From contig CAVWIZ010000004.1 in NCBI GenBank assembly GCA_963755195.1, positions 62,001 through 126,000 of the forward strand: a DNA stretch of 64,000 nucleotides, given 5' to 3'. The DNA is from CAVQJU01 sp963755195 (GTDB lineage Bacteria; Acidobacteriota; Vicinamibacteria; Vicinamibacterales; CAVVIG01). The notes beneath the pieces were generated by a model. It did not search any database and had not been told where the DNA came from. It saw nothing but the letters and a program-made list of their open reading frames with translations. Of the stretch, positions 28,313-37,062 are shown piece by piece. Both the position numbers and the translations under genes were made by a program. Positions within the stretch are counted from its first letter, which is position 1. The number at the start of each line of letters is the position of its first letter.

Positions 28313-28336
28313 TGGCGGTTATATTACACTCACGCC

Positions 28337-29959
28337 ATGCGAATGAGCGGCGTTCGTAAGGACCGAAAAGGGCTAAAGGCTAAGGGCTTAGGGCTGGCCG
28401 TCCTCGCCGCCTGGCTCTTCGCATCCCCCGCCTCTGCCGGCACCAAACTCATCGATGCCGTGAAGCGCTCCGACGCGAATGCCGTGCGCGCGCTCCTCGC
28501 GAAACACGTGGCCGTGAACACGGCCGACGCGGACGGATCGACGGCGCTCCATTGGGCCGTCCAGCGCGACAACGTCGACATCGCCACCCTGCTCATCGCC
28601 GCCGGCGCCGACGTGAAGGCCGCCACGCGGTACAAGGTCACGCCGCTTTCCCTGGCGTGCACCAACGGCAACGCCGCGCTCATCGATCGACTGCTCAAAG
28701 CCGGCGCCGATCCGAACGGCACCTCGGAAGAAGGGCAGACGGCGCTGATGACCGCGTCGCTCACCGGCAAGCCCGAGGCGGTCCGCCTGCTGCTCGAAAC
28801 CGGCGCGAACGTCAACGCCGTGGAACCCTACAAGCAGCAGACCGCGCTGATGTGGGCGGCGTCGGAAGGCAACGCCGCCGCAGCGGACGTTCTTATCGCG
28901 CACGGCGCGAACGTGAAAGCGAAGTCGAAGGCCGGATTCACCCCGCTCCTGTTCGCGGTTCGCAACGATCACGCCGACGCGGCAAGGGTTCTGCTCGATC
29001 ACGGGGCGGGCGTGAACGATGTCGCCCCCGACGGCACCAGCGCGCTCAACATGGCCGTCGTCAACGCGTATTTCGATCTCGCGGCGATGCTGCTCGATCG
29101 CGGCGCCGATCCGAACATGCCCGACCCGCGCGGCTCGGCGCTGCACACGCTCTCGTGGCTGCGGAAGCCGGGGACCGACGGCGCGGCGGCCGTCGGCAAC
29201 GTCGGGCATGCGCCCCCGCTGCCGAGCGGCAGGCTGACGGCGCTCGACCTGGCGAAAAAGCTTCTGGATCACGGCGCGAACCCCAACGCGCGAATCAGCT
29301 GGAAGGAAAACAGGTTCGGCAAGGAAGGCGGGACGGCGAGGAACCCGCCGAACATCCAGCTCGGGCGGCATCTTCTTTCGTATGTCGGCGCGACGCCGTT
29401 CTACGTGGCCGCGAAAAACGGCGATGCGGCCTACATGAAGCTGCTCGCGGATCACGGCGCCGATCCGAAGACGACGACCAGGGCCGGCATCACGCCGCTG
29501 ATGGTCGCGTCGGGGCTCGACTACTGGGAGGGCGAGAGCCCGGGGCCGTTCGCGGGCTTGACGGAGGCCGAGCGGCTCGAGGCCGTGAAGCTGGCCGTGG
29601 CGCTCGGCAACGACGTCAACGCGTCCGCGGATTTCGGCAGCTACACGATGACGGGCGACACGGCGTATACGCTGCTCTACTACCCGCACAACATCGACGA
29701 CCTGCTCGACCTTGGCGTCGGCGATCCGCGCTGGAGCGGCAGCACGGCGCTCATCGGCGCCGTCGTATCGGGACAGCCGTCGATTGTCCAGTACCTCATC
29801 GACCGCGGCGCGCGTGTGGACGCGATCACGAAGCTGGGCTGGACGCCGCTGCTCGTCGCCGAAGGCGTCTTCTTCGCCAACGCGAAGAAGGAATTCCCGC
29901 AGGCTGCGGCGATCATCCGGAAGGCGATGACCGCGCAGGGCAAGTCATCGACCCACTGA
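28337..29959 (+). CDS. Secreted ankyrin-repeat protein
   Basis: 540 residues, intact. The N-terminal signal (LAVLAAWLFASPASA) is preceded by an unusual basic leader, RKDRKGLKAKGLG, encoded by a GGGCTAAGGG repeat. About ten ankyrin repeats follow (DGSTALHWAVQRDNVDIATLL, GQTALMTASLTGKPEAVRLL, TSALNMAVVNAYFDLAAMLL and so on), with a longer insertion around 270-340. It is divergent from the DUF1592 gene with only 24 bases between start codons, a neighbour pairing seen in related genomes. Periplasmic or surface protein-binding role. Confidence 0.85.
   Translation: MRMSGVRKDRKGLKAKGLGLAVLAAWLFASPASAGTKLIDAVKRSDANAVRALLAKHVAVNTADADGSTALHWAVQRDNVDIATLLIAAGADVKAATRYKVTPLSLACTNGNAALIDRLLKAGADPNGTSEEGQTALMTASLTGKPEAVRLLLETGANVNAVEPYKQQTALMWAASEGNAAAADVLIAHGANVKAKSKAGFTPLLFAVRNDHADAARVLLDHGAGVNDVAPDGTSALNMAVVNAYFDLAAMLLDRGADPNMPDPRGSALHTLSWLRKPGTDGAAAVGNVGHAPPLPSGRLTALDLAKKLLDHGANPNARISWKENRFGKEGGTARNPPNIQLGRHLLSYVGATPFYVAAKNGDAAYMKLLADHGADPKTTTRAGITPLMVASGLDYWEGESPGPFAGLTEAERLEAVKLAVALGNDVNASADFGSYTMTGDTAYTLLYYPHNIDDLLDLGVGDPRWSGSTALIGAVVSGQPSIVQYLIDRGARVDAITKLGWTPLLVAEGVFFANAKKEFPQAAAIIRKAMTAQGKSSTH
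28366..28396. repeat. GGGCTAAGGG-family repeat encoding part of the ankyrin leader
   Basis: AAAGGGCTAAAGGCTAAGGG then CTTAGGGCTGG lies in frame at codons ~10-20 of the ankyrin gene and supplies the residues KGLKAKGLGL just before the hydrophobic signal core. It is another copy of the dispersed element, here inside an export signal. The true start could instead lie downstream of it. Confidence 0.6.
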
Positions 29960-29979
29960 CGTCCAGTCAAGCTCGACAA

Positions 29980-31362
29980 ATGATCGGCGGACACGTTTTT
30001 GGCGACCGGACCACCTTGATCCGGGGCGGGTATCTCCTGACCCTCGATCCGTCGCTCGGCGACATGCCTCACGCGGACGTCCTGATCGACGGCGACACGA
30101 TCAGCGCGGTCGGCCACGACCTGCCCGCCGGGCCCCATGCGAACGTCATCGACGCACGGAATCGCATCGTCATGCCCGGCTTTGTCGATACGCACCGGCA
30201 CACGTGGCAGACGCCGGTGCGGGGAGTGTTGCCCAGCTGCACGCTCGACCAGTACTTCGCGGGGATGCTCGACAACATCGGCCTCCAGTACCGCGCCGAA
30301 GACGTCTACATCGCCAATCTGATGGGCGCGCTCGAGGCGCTCAACGCCGGCATCACGACGCTCCTCGATTGGTCGCACGTCAACAACACCCCCGAGCACG
30401 CCGACGCGGCGATTGGGGGACTCACCGACGCGGGCATCCGCGCGGTGTACGCCCACGGCGTGCCCGTGGGAAGCGATTGGTGGGCCTACAGCTCGCGGGA
30501 ACATCCCGAGGACATCCGACGCATTCGAAAGCAATACTTTCAGTCCGACGATCAACTGCTGACGCTCGCGCTCGCGGCGCGAGCGCCCGGGAACACCACG
30601 CCTGAAGTCGCGACGCACGATTGGAAGCTCGCCCGCGACCTGGGCATCCGCATCAGCGTGCACGTCGGGATGCGGTTGACCGGCGTCCACGTTCGGCACG
30701 TGCTCACACTCAATCAACTTGGGCTGATGGGTCCGGACACGACCTACATCCACTGCACCGATTCCACGGACGAGGAGCTGGATCTCATCGCGAAATCCGG
30801 CGGGTCTGCGTCTGTGGCGCCGTTTGTCGAGATGCTGATGGGCCACGGCGTGCCTCCGACCGGCCGGCTGGTCGCACGGGGCGTGCGGCCTTCGCTGAGC
30901 ATCGACGTCGTCTCCAGCGTGCCGGGCGAGATGTTCACGCAGATGCGCACCGCACTGGTGCAGGAGCGCATTCTGGCCTTCACCGAGACGCCCGACGACG
31001 CGTTTGCGCCGACGCTCACGCACCGTGACGTGCTCGAGTTCGCGACGGTCGAGGGCGCGAAGGCGTGCGCGCTCGATCACAAGATCGGGACCATCACGCC
31101 AGGCAAACAGGCCGACATCGTCCTGATTCGGACCGACCAGGTCAACGTCGCTCCCGTCGTCGATCCGGTCGCGACCGTCGTCATCTCCGCGGACACGTCG
31201 AACATCGACACCGTGTTTGTTGCCGGCCGCATCGTCAAGCACAACGGCCAGCTGGTGCGCGTGGACCTGCCCCGGCTGCTGCAGAGATTGAACGACGCGC
31301 GCGACCACCTCCTGTCGAACGCGGGTGTGATCCCGCAATGGGTGTTGTCGCGGCGGGACTGA
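29980..31362 (+). CDS. Amidohydrolase family protein (COG0402, TrzA/AtzA-like)
   Basis: 460 residues from ATG 29980. The upstream open frame is a shadow of the ankyrin gene. Metal ligands are H72 and H74 (VDTHRHTW), a histidine in RISVHVGMRL, another in TTYIHCTDST, and the catalytic aspartate in LSIDVVSSV. The C-terminal KIGTITPGKQADIVLIRTDQ is the composite beta-domain typical of cytosine-deaminase/chlorohydrolase relatives. No export signal, so cytoplasmic. It probably hydrolyses a C-N or C-X bond in a ring compound; the substrate is unknown. Confidence 0.88.
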   Translation: MIGGHVFGDRTTLIRGGYLLTLDPSLGDMPHADVLIDGDTISAVGHDLPAGPHANVIDARNRIVMPGFVDTHRHTWQTPVRGVLPSCTLDQYFAGMLDNIGLQYRAEDVYIANLMGALEALNAGITTLLDWSHVNNTPEHADAAIGGLTDAGIRAVYAHGVPVGSDWWAYSSREHPEDIRRIRKQYFQSDDQLLTLALAARAPGNTTPEVATHDWKLARDLGIRISVHVGMRLTGVHVRHVLTLNQLGLMGPDTTYIHCTDSTDEELDLIAKSGGSASVAPFVEMLMGHGVPPTGRLVARGVRPSLSIDVVSSVPGEMFTQMRTALVQERILAFTETPDDAFAPTLTHRDVLEFATVEGAKACALDHKIGTITPGKQADIVLIRTDQVNVAPVVDPVATVVISADTSNIDTVFVAGRIVKHNGQLVRVDLPRLLQRLNDARDHLLSNAGVIPQWVLSRRD

Positions 31363-31373
31363 TCCGCGACTAC

Positions 31374-31459
31374 GACGATCAACGCAGAGATCGCTGAGAA
31401 CGCAGAGTTTCCTGGCCCGGATTCTCTGCGAACTCTGCGCGCTCTGCGTTTACCGTCGT
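31374..31459. repeat. CTCTGCG-family hairpin repeat
   Basis: GATCAACGCAGAGATCGC and AACGCAGAG on the left pair with TCTCTGCG, AACTCTGCG and CTCTGCGTTTACC on the right, separated by a short loop. It lies between convergent genes (amidohydrolase and CMD protein), where a bidirectional terminator would be expected. A second copy is at 36936-37026. Confidence 0.65.
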
Positions 31460-31483
31460 GGCGGGTTTTTCGTGATGCGGTCG

Positions 31484-32158
31484 TTAGTTCAGCGGTTTCA
31501 GCTCCGGTTGAACGCCGTCCGGCAGCGGATACCGGTCGGTGTTGAGCAGCATCGACACCATCTGGTACCAGCTCATCACGCCAATCAGATCCACGATGCC
31601 CTTTTCGCCGACCGTGTCTTTCGCCACCTTGAACGTCGCGTCGCTGACCTGCTTGGTGGTCAACAGCTCCGTGCAGAAGGTGTAGACAGCGGTCTCGTCC
31701 GGCTGCATGCCGGTTGGGCGCTTGCCCGCCGCGATCGCGTCCGCGATGGCGGGGCTGAGGCCTGCGGCCAGCGCCGCGCGGTGGTGCGCGTACCATTCGT
31801 ACTGCGAGGTCCAGTGGCGGGCGACGATGATGATCGCCAGCTCGTTCAGCCGGCGGGGCATCGCCTGGTTGAAGCGCGTCGCCGCGCCGAACTGCTGTGC
31901 GATATCGCCTATCTCAGGGCTGCGAAGCAGCACGTTGAACGGGCCGTCGGCGCCCGCTCGCGGCCCCGCGAGCAGATGATCGAGCATCGTCTTCTGCGCG
32001 GGCGTCATCTCTTCGTAGGTGAGCGGCTTGAACCGATCGCCTCTGAACTTGATGTTCCTCGGATCGGGCCGAGGCTGCGTGGGCGGGGCTTGCGCGGCGA
32101 CCACTCCGGCGATGGTGAGAACAGTGGCGCAGGCGACGAGCAATCGCGTGTTCGTCAT
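31484..32158 (-). CDS. Secreted carboxymuconolactone decarboxylase (CMD/AhpD-like) protein
   Basis: 224 residues from ATG 32158 with a signal peptide (LLVACATVLTIAGVVAAQ). The CMD fold is seen in GPFNVLLRSPEIGD, RLNELAIIIVARHWTSQYEWYAHH and AVYTFCTELLTTKQVSDATF. The usual CxxC of AhpD is absent; a histidine triad around EWYAHHRAA is present, as in exported CMD relatives. Function may be decarboxylation or peroxidase-like; not determinable here. Confidence 0.82.
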   Translation of the reverse strand: MTNTRLLVACATVLTIAGVVAAQAPPTQPRPDPRNIKFRGDRFKPLTYEEMTPAQKTMLDHLLAGPRAGADGPFNVLLRSPEIGDIAQQFGAATRFNQAMPRRLNELAIIIVARHWTSQYEWYAHHRAALAAGLSPAIADAIAAGKRPTGMQPDETAVYTFCTELLTTKQVSDATFKVAKDTVGEKGIVDLIGVMSWYQMVSMLLNTDRYPLPDGVQPELKPLN

Positions 32159-32202
32159 CGGGTGTTCCTTTCGCTGTGCATCATATCTAAACTGAACGCC
32201 AC

Positions 32203-34282
32203 ATGATCGCGCCCGTGCTCTTCGGTCTGGTGGTCTTTCTGCTGCTGTTCGTGGCGCCGGCGTGGTCGTCCTGGCGTGCACGAACCCGCCTGCTGGCTCG
32301 AGTTCGTGCCGAGTGGGGTCATCGTCGCGAGGTCCCGAGAGACATGGACGCCGTGGCGGACTTGTTCCGTTCGCGCGACGGCGCGGGCGCGTTCCTTGAC
32401 GACCGCACGTGGACCGACCTCCTGCTGGATGACGTGTTCGCGCATCTGGATAGAACCGAAAGCAGCGGCGGTCAGCAAGTGCTCTACGACCGGCTGCGCT
32501 CTGCGCCAACGCCGCGCGCTCTGGACGCCTTCGACGCGATCGTGGCTCGCGTGGCAAATGACGCCGCTCGACGCGAGCGCGCCCAGGCGCTGTTGGCAGG
32601 GCTGCGGTCTCCGGCTGCCTACAACGTGCATCGTCTCGCCCGGCCGGACGCGCTCGACCGGCGGCGATGGCACGTCGTGTTCCCGATGTGGACCGCGGTG
32701 GCCCTGATGAGTATGTCGCTGGCGTACTTCGTGCCGAAGCTGCTGTTCGCGGGGGCGGCTTGTTACGTCGTGAACCTGGCGATCCGCATCGTGACCGCAC
32801 GCCGTGCCATGGGACAGATCGCGTGGTTCAGGCAAGTGGGTCCGTTGCTCTCCGCGGCGTTCGAGTTGGCGGCGATTGGCACGGACGAGACGACGGCGAT
32901 CACCGGAACGCTCAGGCCCGACCTCGTTGCTCTTGCGCGTCTCGGCCGTATCGCGCGCTGGATCAGCCGCGATCCGCTCGCCACGGATCCCCTCACGCTC
33001 GTCATCATGGAATTCCTGAACGTGCTGTTCGTCATGGACGCAAACGCGCTGTATTTCGCCGGCCGTGAGCTGCAGTTGCGTGGGCCGCACTTGCTTAGGG
33101 TCATCGAGGCCGTCGGCGAAATCGACGCCGCCATCGCGGTGGCCTCGTTTCGAGCCGGGCTGGACGGATGGGTGCGGCCTCGCTTTGCCGCGCCCGACGC
33201 CCGTGCGATGTCTCACCGACCTCCGGCATCCGCTCGTCGAGCGGCCGGTGCCCAATTCGATCGCGCTGGCTCCGCCGCACGGTGTGCTCGTCACCGGCTC
33301 CAACATGTCGGGCAAGTCCACGTTTCTTCGAACCGTCGGCGTCAACGCGGTGCTGGCGCAAACGATCAACACGTGTCTGGCCCGCGCCTACGATGCGCCC
33401 GTCTATCAGGTGCGCAGCTGTATCGGCCGCGCCGACGATCTGATCGCGGGGAAGAGCTACTACCTGGTGGAAGTCGAGTCGGTCCTCGCGCTGGTGCGCG
33501 CGAGCGAGGGTGCGGAGCCGCATCTGTTCATTTTCGACGAGCTCTTTCGCGGCACGAATGCCGTGGAGCGGATTGCGGCGGCCGAGGCGGTGCTGGGCGC
33601 GTTGATCGGCGATGGCAAACCGCACGTGGTGCTGGCCGCGACGCACGACGGCGAGCTGGTCGATCTCCTGCGCGACAGCTACGTCGTCTGTCACTTCGGC
33701 GACGCGGTCGGACCTGAGGGTCTGGTCTTCGACTATCGCCTGACCTCCGGTCCGGCGACCAGCCGAAACGCCATCTCGCTGCTCAAGCTGAACGGCGCGC
33801 CAGAGACAATCGTGAACCGGGCGCTCGCCCGCGCGGAGGCGCTCGATCGGCAGCGGCGGCAGTGGAACCCAGTACCCGCGAACGAGCCTTCTGTGTTGAT
33901 CGAGTTCTCGGCGCCGACGTCTCTTCTCCGCGAGCAAGACCGGCCTTCCCAGCTTCCGATTGTCGGTAACGGTCCGCCCGGCACCTTCGTTGTCTTTCCG
34001 AGCGGTCTGAGAGTCTCTCTGCCGACCGATCAGATTGTCCTCACGGACGACTCCGGCGGTCACGCGCGCGTTGGGTTTGGCGGGATGCGGTTCGTTGGGT
34101 CGGAAGGGGGACGCCTGACGTTCGTGCGGGTGCGTGAAATGTTCCCGGAGGATCAGCTCTCGCCCGATCGAAGCCACACGATGCGGCTCGATCCACAGTG
34201 GGTGGCGGCAATCTCAGTGGACGGCCGTCGCGTCTGGCCTGATGAATCAGCGACGCGCGCTCGGAAGAGCGAACCGGTCTAG
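32203..34282 (+). CDS. Membrane-anchored MutS-like ATPase with C-terminal extension, frameshifted
   Basis: N-terminal helix (FGLVVFLLLFVAPAW) and a second hydrophobic pair at ~165-200 anchor the protein. A MutS core region follows, and the frame changes near 33200. The ATPase has Walker A TGSNMSGKST, Walker B LFIFDELFRGTN and AATHDGELVDLL, so the nucleotide site is complete. Mismatch-binding domain I is missing. Beyond the ATPase are ~130 residues (from NPVPANEPSV) with no recognised fold. This is a MutS relative unlikely to act in classical mismatch repair. It converges with the next gene on a shared CTAG. Confidence 0.8.
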
Positions 34283-35187
34283 TTCTTGCGGCCGGCAGCT
34301 TTCTGCTGCTCCTCGAGGATCGCGTGGAACATCGCTTCCTGAATCTCTGCCTCGAGCGTGCAGCTCGCTGGTTCGATGAAGGGATTGCTGCCGCCGGTCC
34401 GCATCTTCGCGAATTTCTCCTGCATGTTGTACTGCGCGCCGTGGTCGCCGAGCTGGACGTCGCACGGCAGGGCCCGTACGAGCTTGAACGAACGGTTGAA
34501 CTCGTCCACCATGGCCGGCGTCAGCACGCCCGGCGGGCGCAAGCTGCAGCCGAACATCACGTTGTAGGCTCCGCCCCCTTCCTGCGCCTTCATCGTCCAG
34601 GTGGTGCAGCCGCGAGTGTGCCCCGGGGTCAGATGGGCGACGAGCGTCGTGCCGCCGAGCGTCACCGTGTCTCCGTCATGCAGGATTCTGTCAATCGGAT
34701 GTGCCTTGCCTCCGGGCTTGATCAGTTCGAGCGCCGGCACGTCTTCGGCCATGGCGACGACTTGCGCGCCGGTCAGCTGCTTGACCAGGGCATCACCCTC
34801 CTGATGATCGCCGTGCGCGTGGTTTCCGAGCAGGATCCTGATATCGGAAAACTTGAACCCCAGTTGTTCGACGGATTTCTGAATCACCGGCACGTTCCGC
34901 TCATACGTGCTGTCGATGAGGATGTGTCCCTGTGGCGTGACGACGAGGAACGAGCTCAACGTCCGTGTCCCCACGTAATAGACATTGCCGACAATCTGGT
35001 GGGGAGTGAACGCCGTCGTCTGATCTTCTTCCGTGCCCATGTTGCGCGCCAGGATCGAACGCGGCGTGTAGGTGTGTCCCCGCACCGTGACCGCCGGACG
35101 ATCGGGCTGGGGCTGACCCTGCGCCTGACCGACGTCGGCTCCTGCGGCGAGGAGAAGGAGACACGCGAAGAGGTTGAGCCTGGACAT
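34279..35187 (-). CDS. Secreted subclass B3-like metallo-beta-lactamase fold hydrolase
   Basis: ATG 35187 with signal peptide MSRLNLFACLLLLAAGADVG. The metal site is NHAHGDHQEG, then LTPGHTRGCTTW and a late LGDHGAQYN, the ligand pattern of B3 metallo-beta-lactamases and their environmental relatives. No frameshift; 302 residues. Beta-lactam hydrolysis is possible for this clade but cannot be concluded. The stop overlaps the convergent MutS-like gene by four bases (CTAG). Confidence 0.85.
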   Translation of the reverse strand: MSRLNLFACLLLLAAGADVGQAQGQPQPDRPAVTVRGHTYTPRSILARNMGTEEDQTTAFTPHQIVGNVYYVGTRTLSSFLVVTPQGHILIDSTYERNVPVIQKSVEQLGFKFSDIRILLGNHAHGDHQEGDALVKQLTGAQVVAMAEDVPALELIKPGGKAHPIDRILHDGDTVTLGGTTLVAHLTPGHTRGCTTWTMKAQEGGGAYNVMFGCSLRPPGVLTPAMVDEFNRSFKLVRALPCDVQLGDHGAQYNMQEKFAKMRTGGSNPFIEPASCTLEAEIQEAMFHAILEEQQKAAGRKN

Positions 35188-35192
35188 CACGT

Positions 35193-35825
35193 TCACAATA
35201 CCGTCAGAATCTCGGCGACGCTGTCAAGAATCCGGTCGGCTCCGGCGAACTCACATCCCCGCGTCAGGGCGCCAGGAATCACGAAGCAGCTGATGCCTGC
35301 GCCCTTCGCCGACGCCAGGCCGCGCTCGGAGTCTTCGATGGCCACGCACGCGCCCCGCGCGACGCCGCTTCGCTCGACGGCTCGCACATACGGCTCGGGG
35401 TCGGGTTTCGACTGACTGTAGTCGCCGGCCGAGAGAACGAAATCGAAGTACTTGAGCAGGCCGGACGACCGGTGAATCACGTCGAAGTGATCCTTCCGCG
35501 AGCTGGTGACCACGCCCATCACATACCGGCCGTGCAGAGCGTCGAGCACGTGTTCGATATTGTCCTTCACGCGGGATCCGCTCGCGAGCAAATCGGCGTA
35601 GAGCGCGTTGCGCTCGCCGCGAAGGCGTTCGATGTCATCGGCGGCGACCCCGCGCTCCTCCAGGAGGTGCCAGGCGCCTCGCCCCTGGACGAGAAAGAAC
35701 TCGACGTACTGTTCCTCGGTCAAGGCCATGCCGGCCGACGCCATCACCTGCCTGGTCGCCTCGAAATACAAGTGCTCGGTTTCGACGAGCACACCGTCGT
35801 TGTCCCAGAGAATGGCCTTGAACAT
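35193..35825 (-). CDS. HAD superfamily phosphatase (beta-phosphoglucomutase-like)
   Basis: 210 residues from ATG 35825. Motif I is LWDNDGVLVETE (D8, D10), motif II VTSSRKD, motif III SKPDPEPY and motif IV IEDSERGLASAKGAG, the HAD-IA set. The helical cap after residue 15 is of the phosphoglycolate phosphatase/PGMB type. It starts two bases after the stop of the DLQGxW paralogue upstream, so they are co-transcribed. The substrate is probably a small phosphorylated sugar or metabolite. Confidence 0.88.
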   Translation of the reverse strand: MFKAILWDNDGVLVETEHLYFEATRQVMASAGMALTEEQYVEFFLVQGRGAWHLLEERGVAADDIERLRGERNALYADLLASGSRVKDNIEHVLDALHGRYVMGVVTSSRKDHFDVIHRSSGLLKYFDFVLSAGDYSQSKPDPEPYVRAVERSGVARGACVAIEDSERGLASAKGAGISCFVIPGALTRGCEFAGADRILDSVAEILTVL

Positions 35826-35827
35826 GC

Positions 35828-36862
35828 CTAACGGGCGACGACCTTGTCCTTGTCGGTGGCGCGCGCGGCGCTCAGGATATTCCGCAGTCCGTAGTTCCCC
35901 TCGTGGCACGCGTCCTCGAACATGCCGTACCCGGGGTCGCGCTTCAGCGGAAACGCGATCGTGAACGGGCGCGTCCAGGTTTTCGGGTCGTCGACCGTCG
36001 CCTCGTACTTGATCGTGTCGGCGTCCACGCGCGTGAATCGCTCGACCACGTGAAGCGCATCGCTGTGGTAGACGGCGCGCCCGTTGGCGCCGATGCCCGT
36101 CTTGCCGTTGAAATTCGTCGTGTCGACCACCAGCGTGGCGCCGTCCCAGTGTCCGCGCGAGTCGCCCATGTACTGCCGAATCGCCGGGGAGAGATGCGGA
36201 CGCTTGCCGGCGGGGCCCCCGAAGGGAATGACGGGAATGACGGGAATGACGCGCGCCTCGTGAATCATCTCGTTGCGCAGCGCCACCCAGCCCGGGCCCT
36301 GCACGATCTGATTGCCGGCGTTGTAGCCGATCGCCACCATCGATCCGATCAGGCCGCGCGTGATGCAGCGGTCGTACACGCTCAGATCTTCAGGGCCGTT
36401 GAACACGCCGCCGCCGCTGTTGTCGTAGTACAAGCTTGCGGGAATGGCCGCTGTTCGCCGCTGTCCCTCGGCCGTCATCTCCGGCAGGCGGCCGTTCAAC
36501 GGATCGACGACGAGGGAGGTTTGCCGCTGCGGCTGACCGCGTTCGCCCCAGTGTCCGGGCGGTCCGGAGCCGGCGCCCGTGAGTATGGCGGCTGGCGTCG
36601 GAGCCGGGGCGACGAACTCCTCGTTATCCGCTTCAGCCTGCCGCCGCGCCTGCTCGGCCCGCGCGGCGAATTCATCGTCGGAGAGCAGGAGCTTCTCGCC
36701 CAACTGCAGCGGCCGCTCGAGCGGCACACCCATCATGGCCGTGCCCGGCCAGAGGCCCTGCAGATCCGGATCGCCCCACGCCGTCTTTGGCGCCGTCCAC
36801 GGCGCCGCCGTCACGGTGATGCCGGCCGCGAGACTCAGACACACGATGAGTCGTCGAGTCAT
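35828..36862 (-). CDS. Secreted DLQGxW-family hypothetical protein, paralogue 2
   Basis: 344 residues with signal peptide MTRRLIVCLSLAAGITVTAA. The family landmarks are conserved: DPDLQGLW, PLERP, TSLVVDPLNGRLPEMT, YNAGNQIVQGP, MIHEARVIP, GDSRGHWDGATLVVDTTNF, VERFTRVDADTIKYEATVDDP, DACHEGNYGLRNIL. A perfect 9-base tandem repeat encodes VIPVIPVIP in the middle. Co-transcribed with the HAD phosphatase. Function unknown; the same family as 10425 and 54194. Confidence 0.7.
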   Translation of the reverse strand: MTRRLIVCLSLAAGITVTAAPWTAPKTAWGDPDLQGLWPGTAMMGVPLERPLQLGEKLLLSDDEFAARAEQARRQAEADNEEFVAPAPTPAAILTGAGSGPPGHWGERGQPQRQTSLVVDPLNGRLPEMTAEGQRRTAAIPASLYYDNSGGGVFNGPEDLSVYDRCITRGLIGSMVAIGYNAGNQIVQGPGWVALRNEMIHEARVIPVIPVIPFGGPAGKRPHLSPAIRQYMGDSRGHWDGATLVVDTTNFNGKTGIGANGRAVYHSDALHVVERFTRVDADTIKYEATVDDPKTWTRPFTIAFPLKRDPGYGMFEDACHEGNYGLRNILSAARATDKDKVVAR

Positions 36863-36897
36863 GTCTACGCTCCCTCGCCTCGAGTCAGTTTACACGG

Positions 36898-37026
36898 CTT
36901 GTTTGTCACGAAGCCACGACGGACACGAAGGGTCACCACGATCAACGCAGAGATCGCAGAGGCCGCAGAGCTTTCTTTCCTGATGTGAGTTCTCTGCGAA
37001 CTCCGCGTGCTCTGCGTTCAACGTCG
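36898..37026. repeat. Composite CACGAAG and CTCTGCG hairpin repeats
   Basis: The ~200-base gap between the DLQGxW gene and the sigma factor begins with CACGAAG-type direct repeats (TTTGTCACGAAGCCACGAC) and continues with GATCAACGCAGAGATCGC and a mirrored arm, TTCTCTGCGAACTCCGCG. The second part is the same element as 31374-31459. No gene is seen in this gap. Confidence 0.65.
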
Positions 37027-37062
37027 TAGAGCTTGCGGTAATGGATCAGGCAACGCATTTAC

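Noticed and set aside
28552..31362. A 936-codon open frame spanning the ankyrin and amidohydrolase genes
   Set aside because: Its first half is an out-of-frame reading of the ankyrin gene with Arg-rich composition; real coding begins at ATG 29980 with the amidohydrolase fold.
34279..35187. Calling the B3-like protein a beta-lactam resistance gene
   Set aside because: The fold and ligands fit but many relatives lack lactamase activity; substrate cannot be read from sequence.
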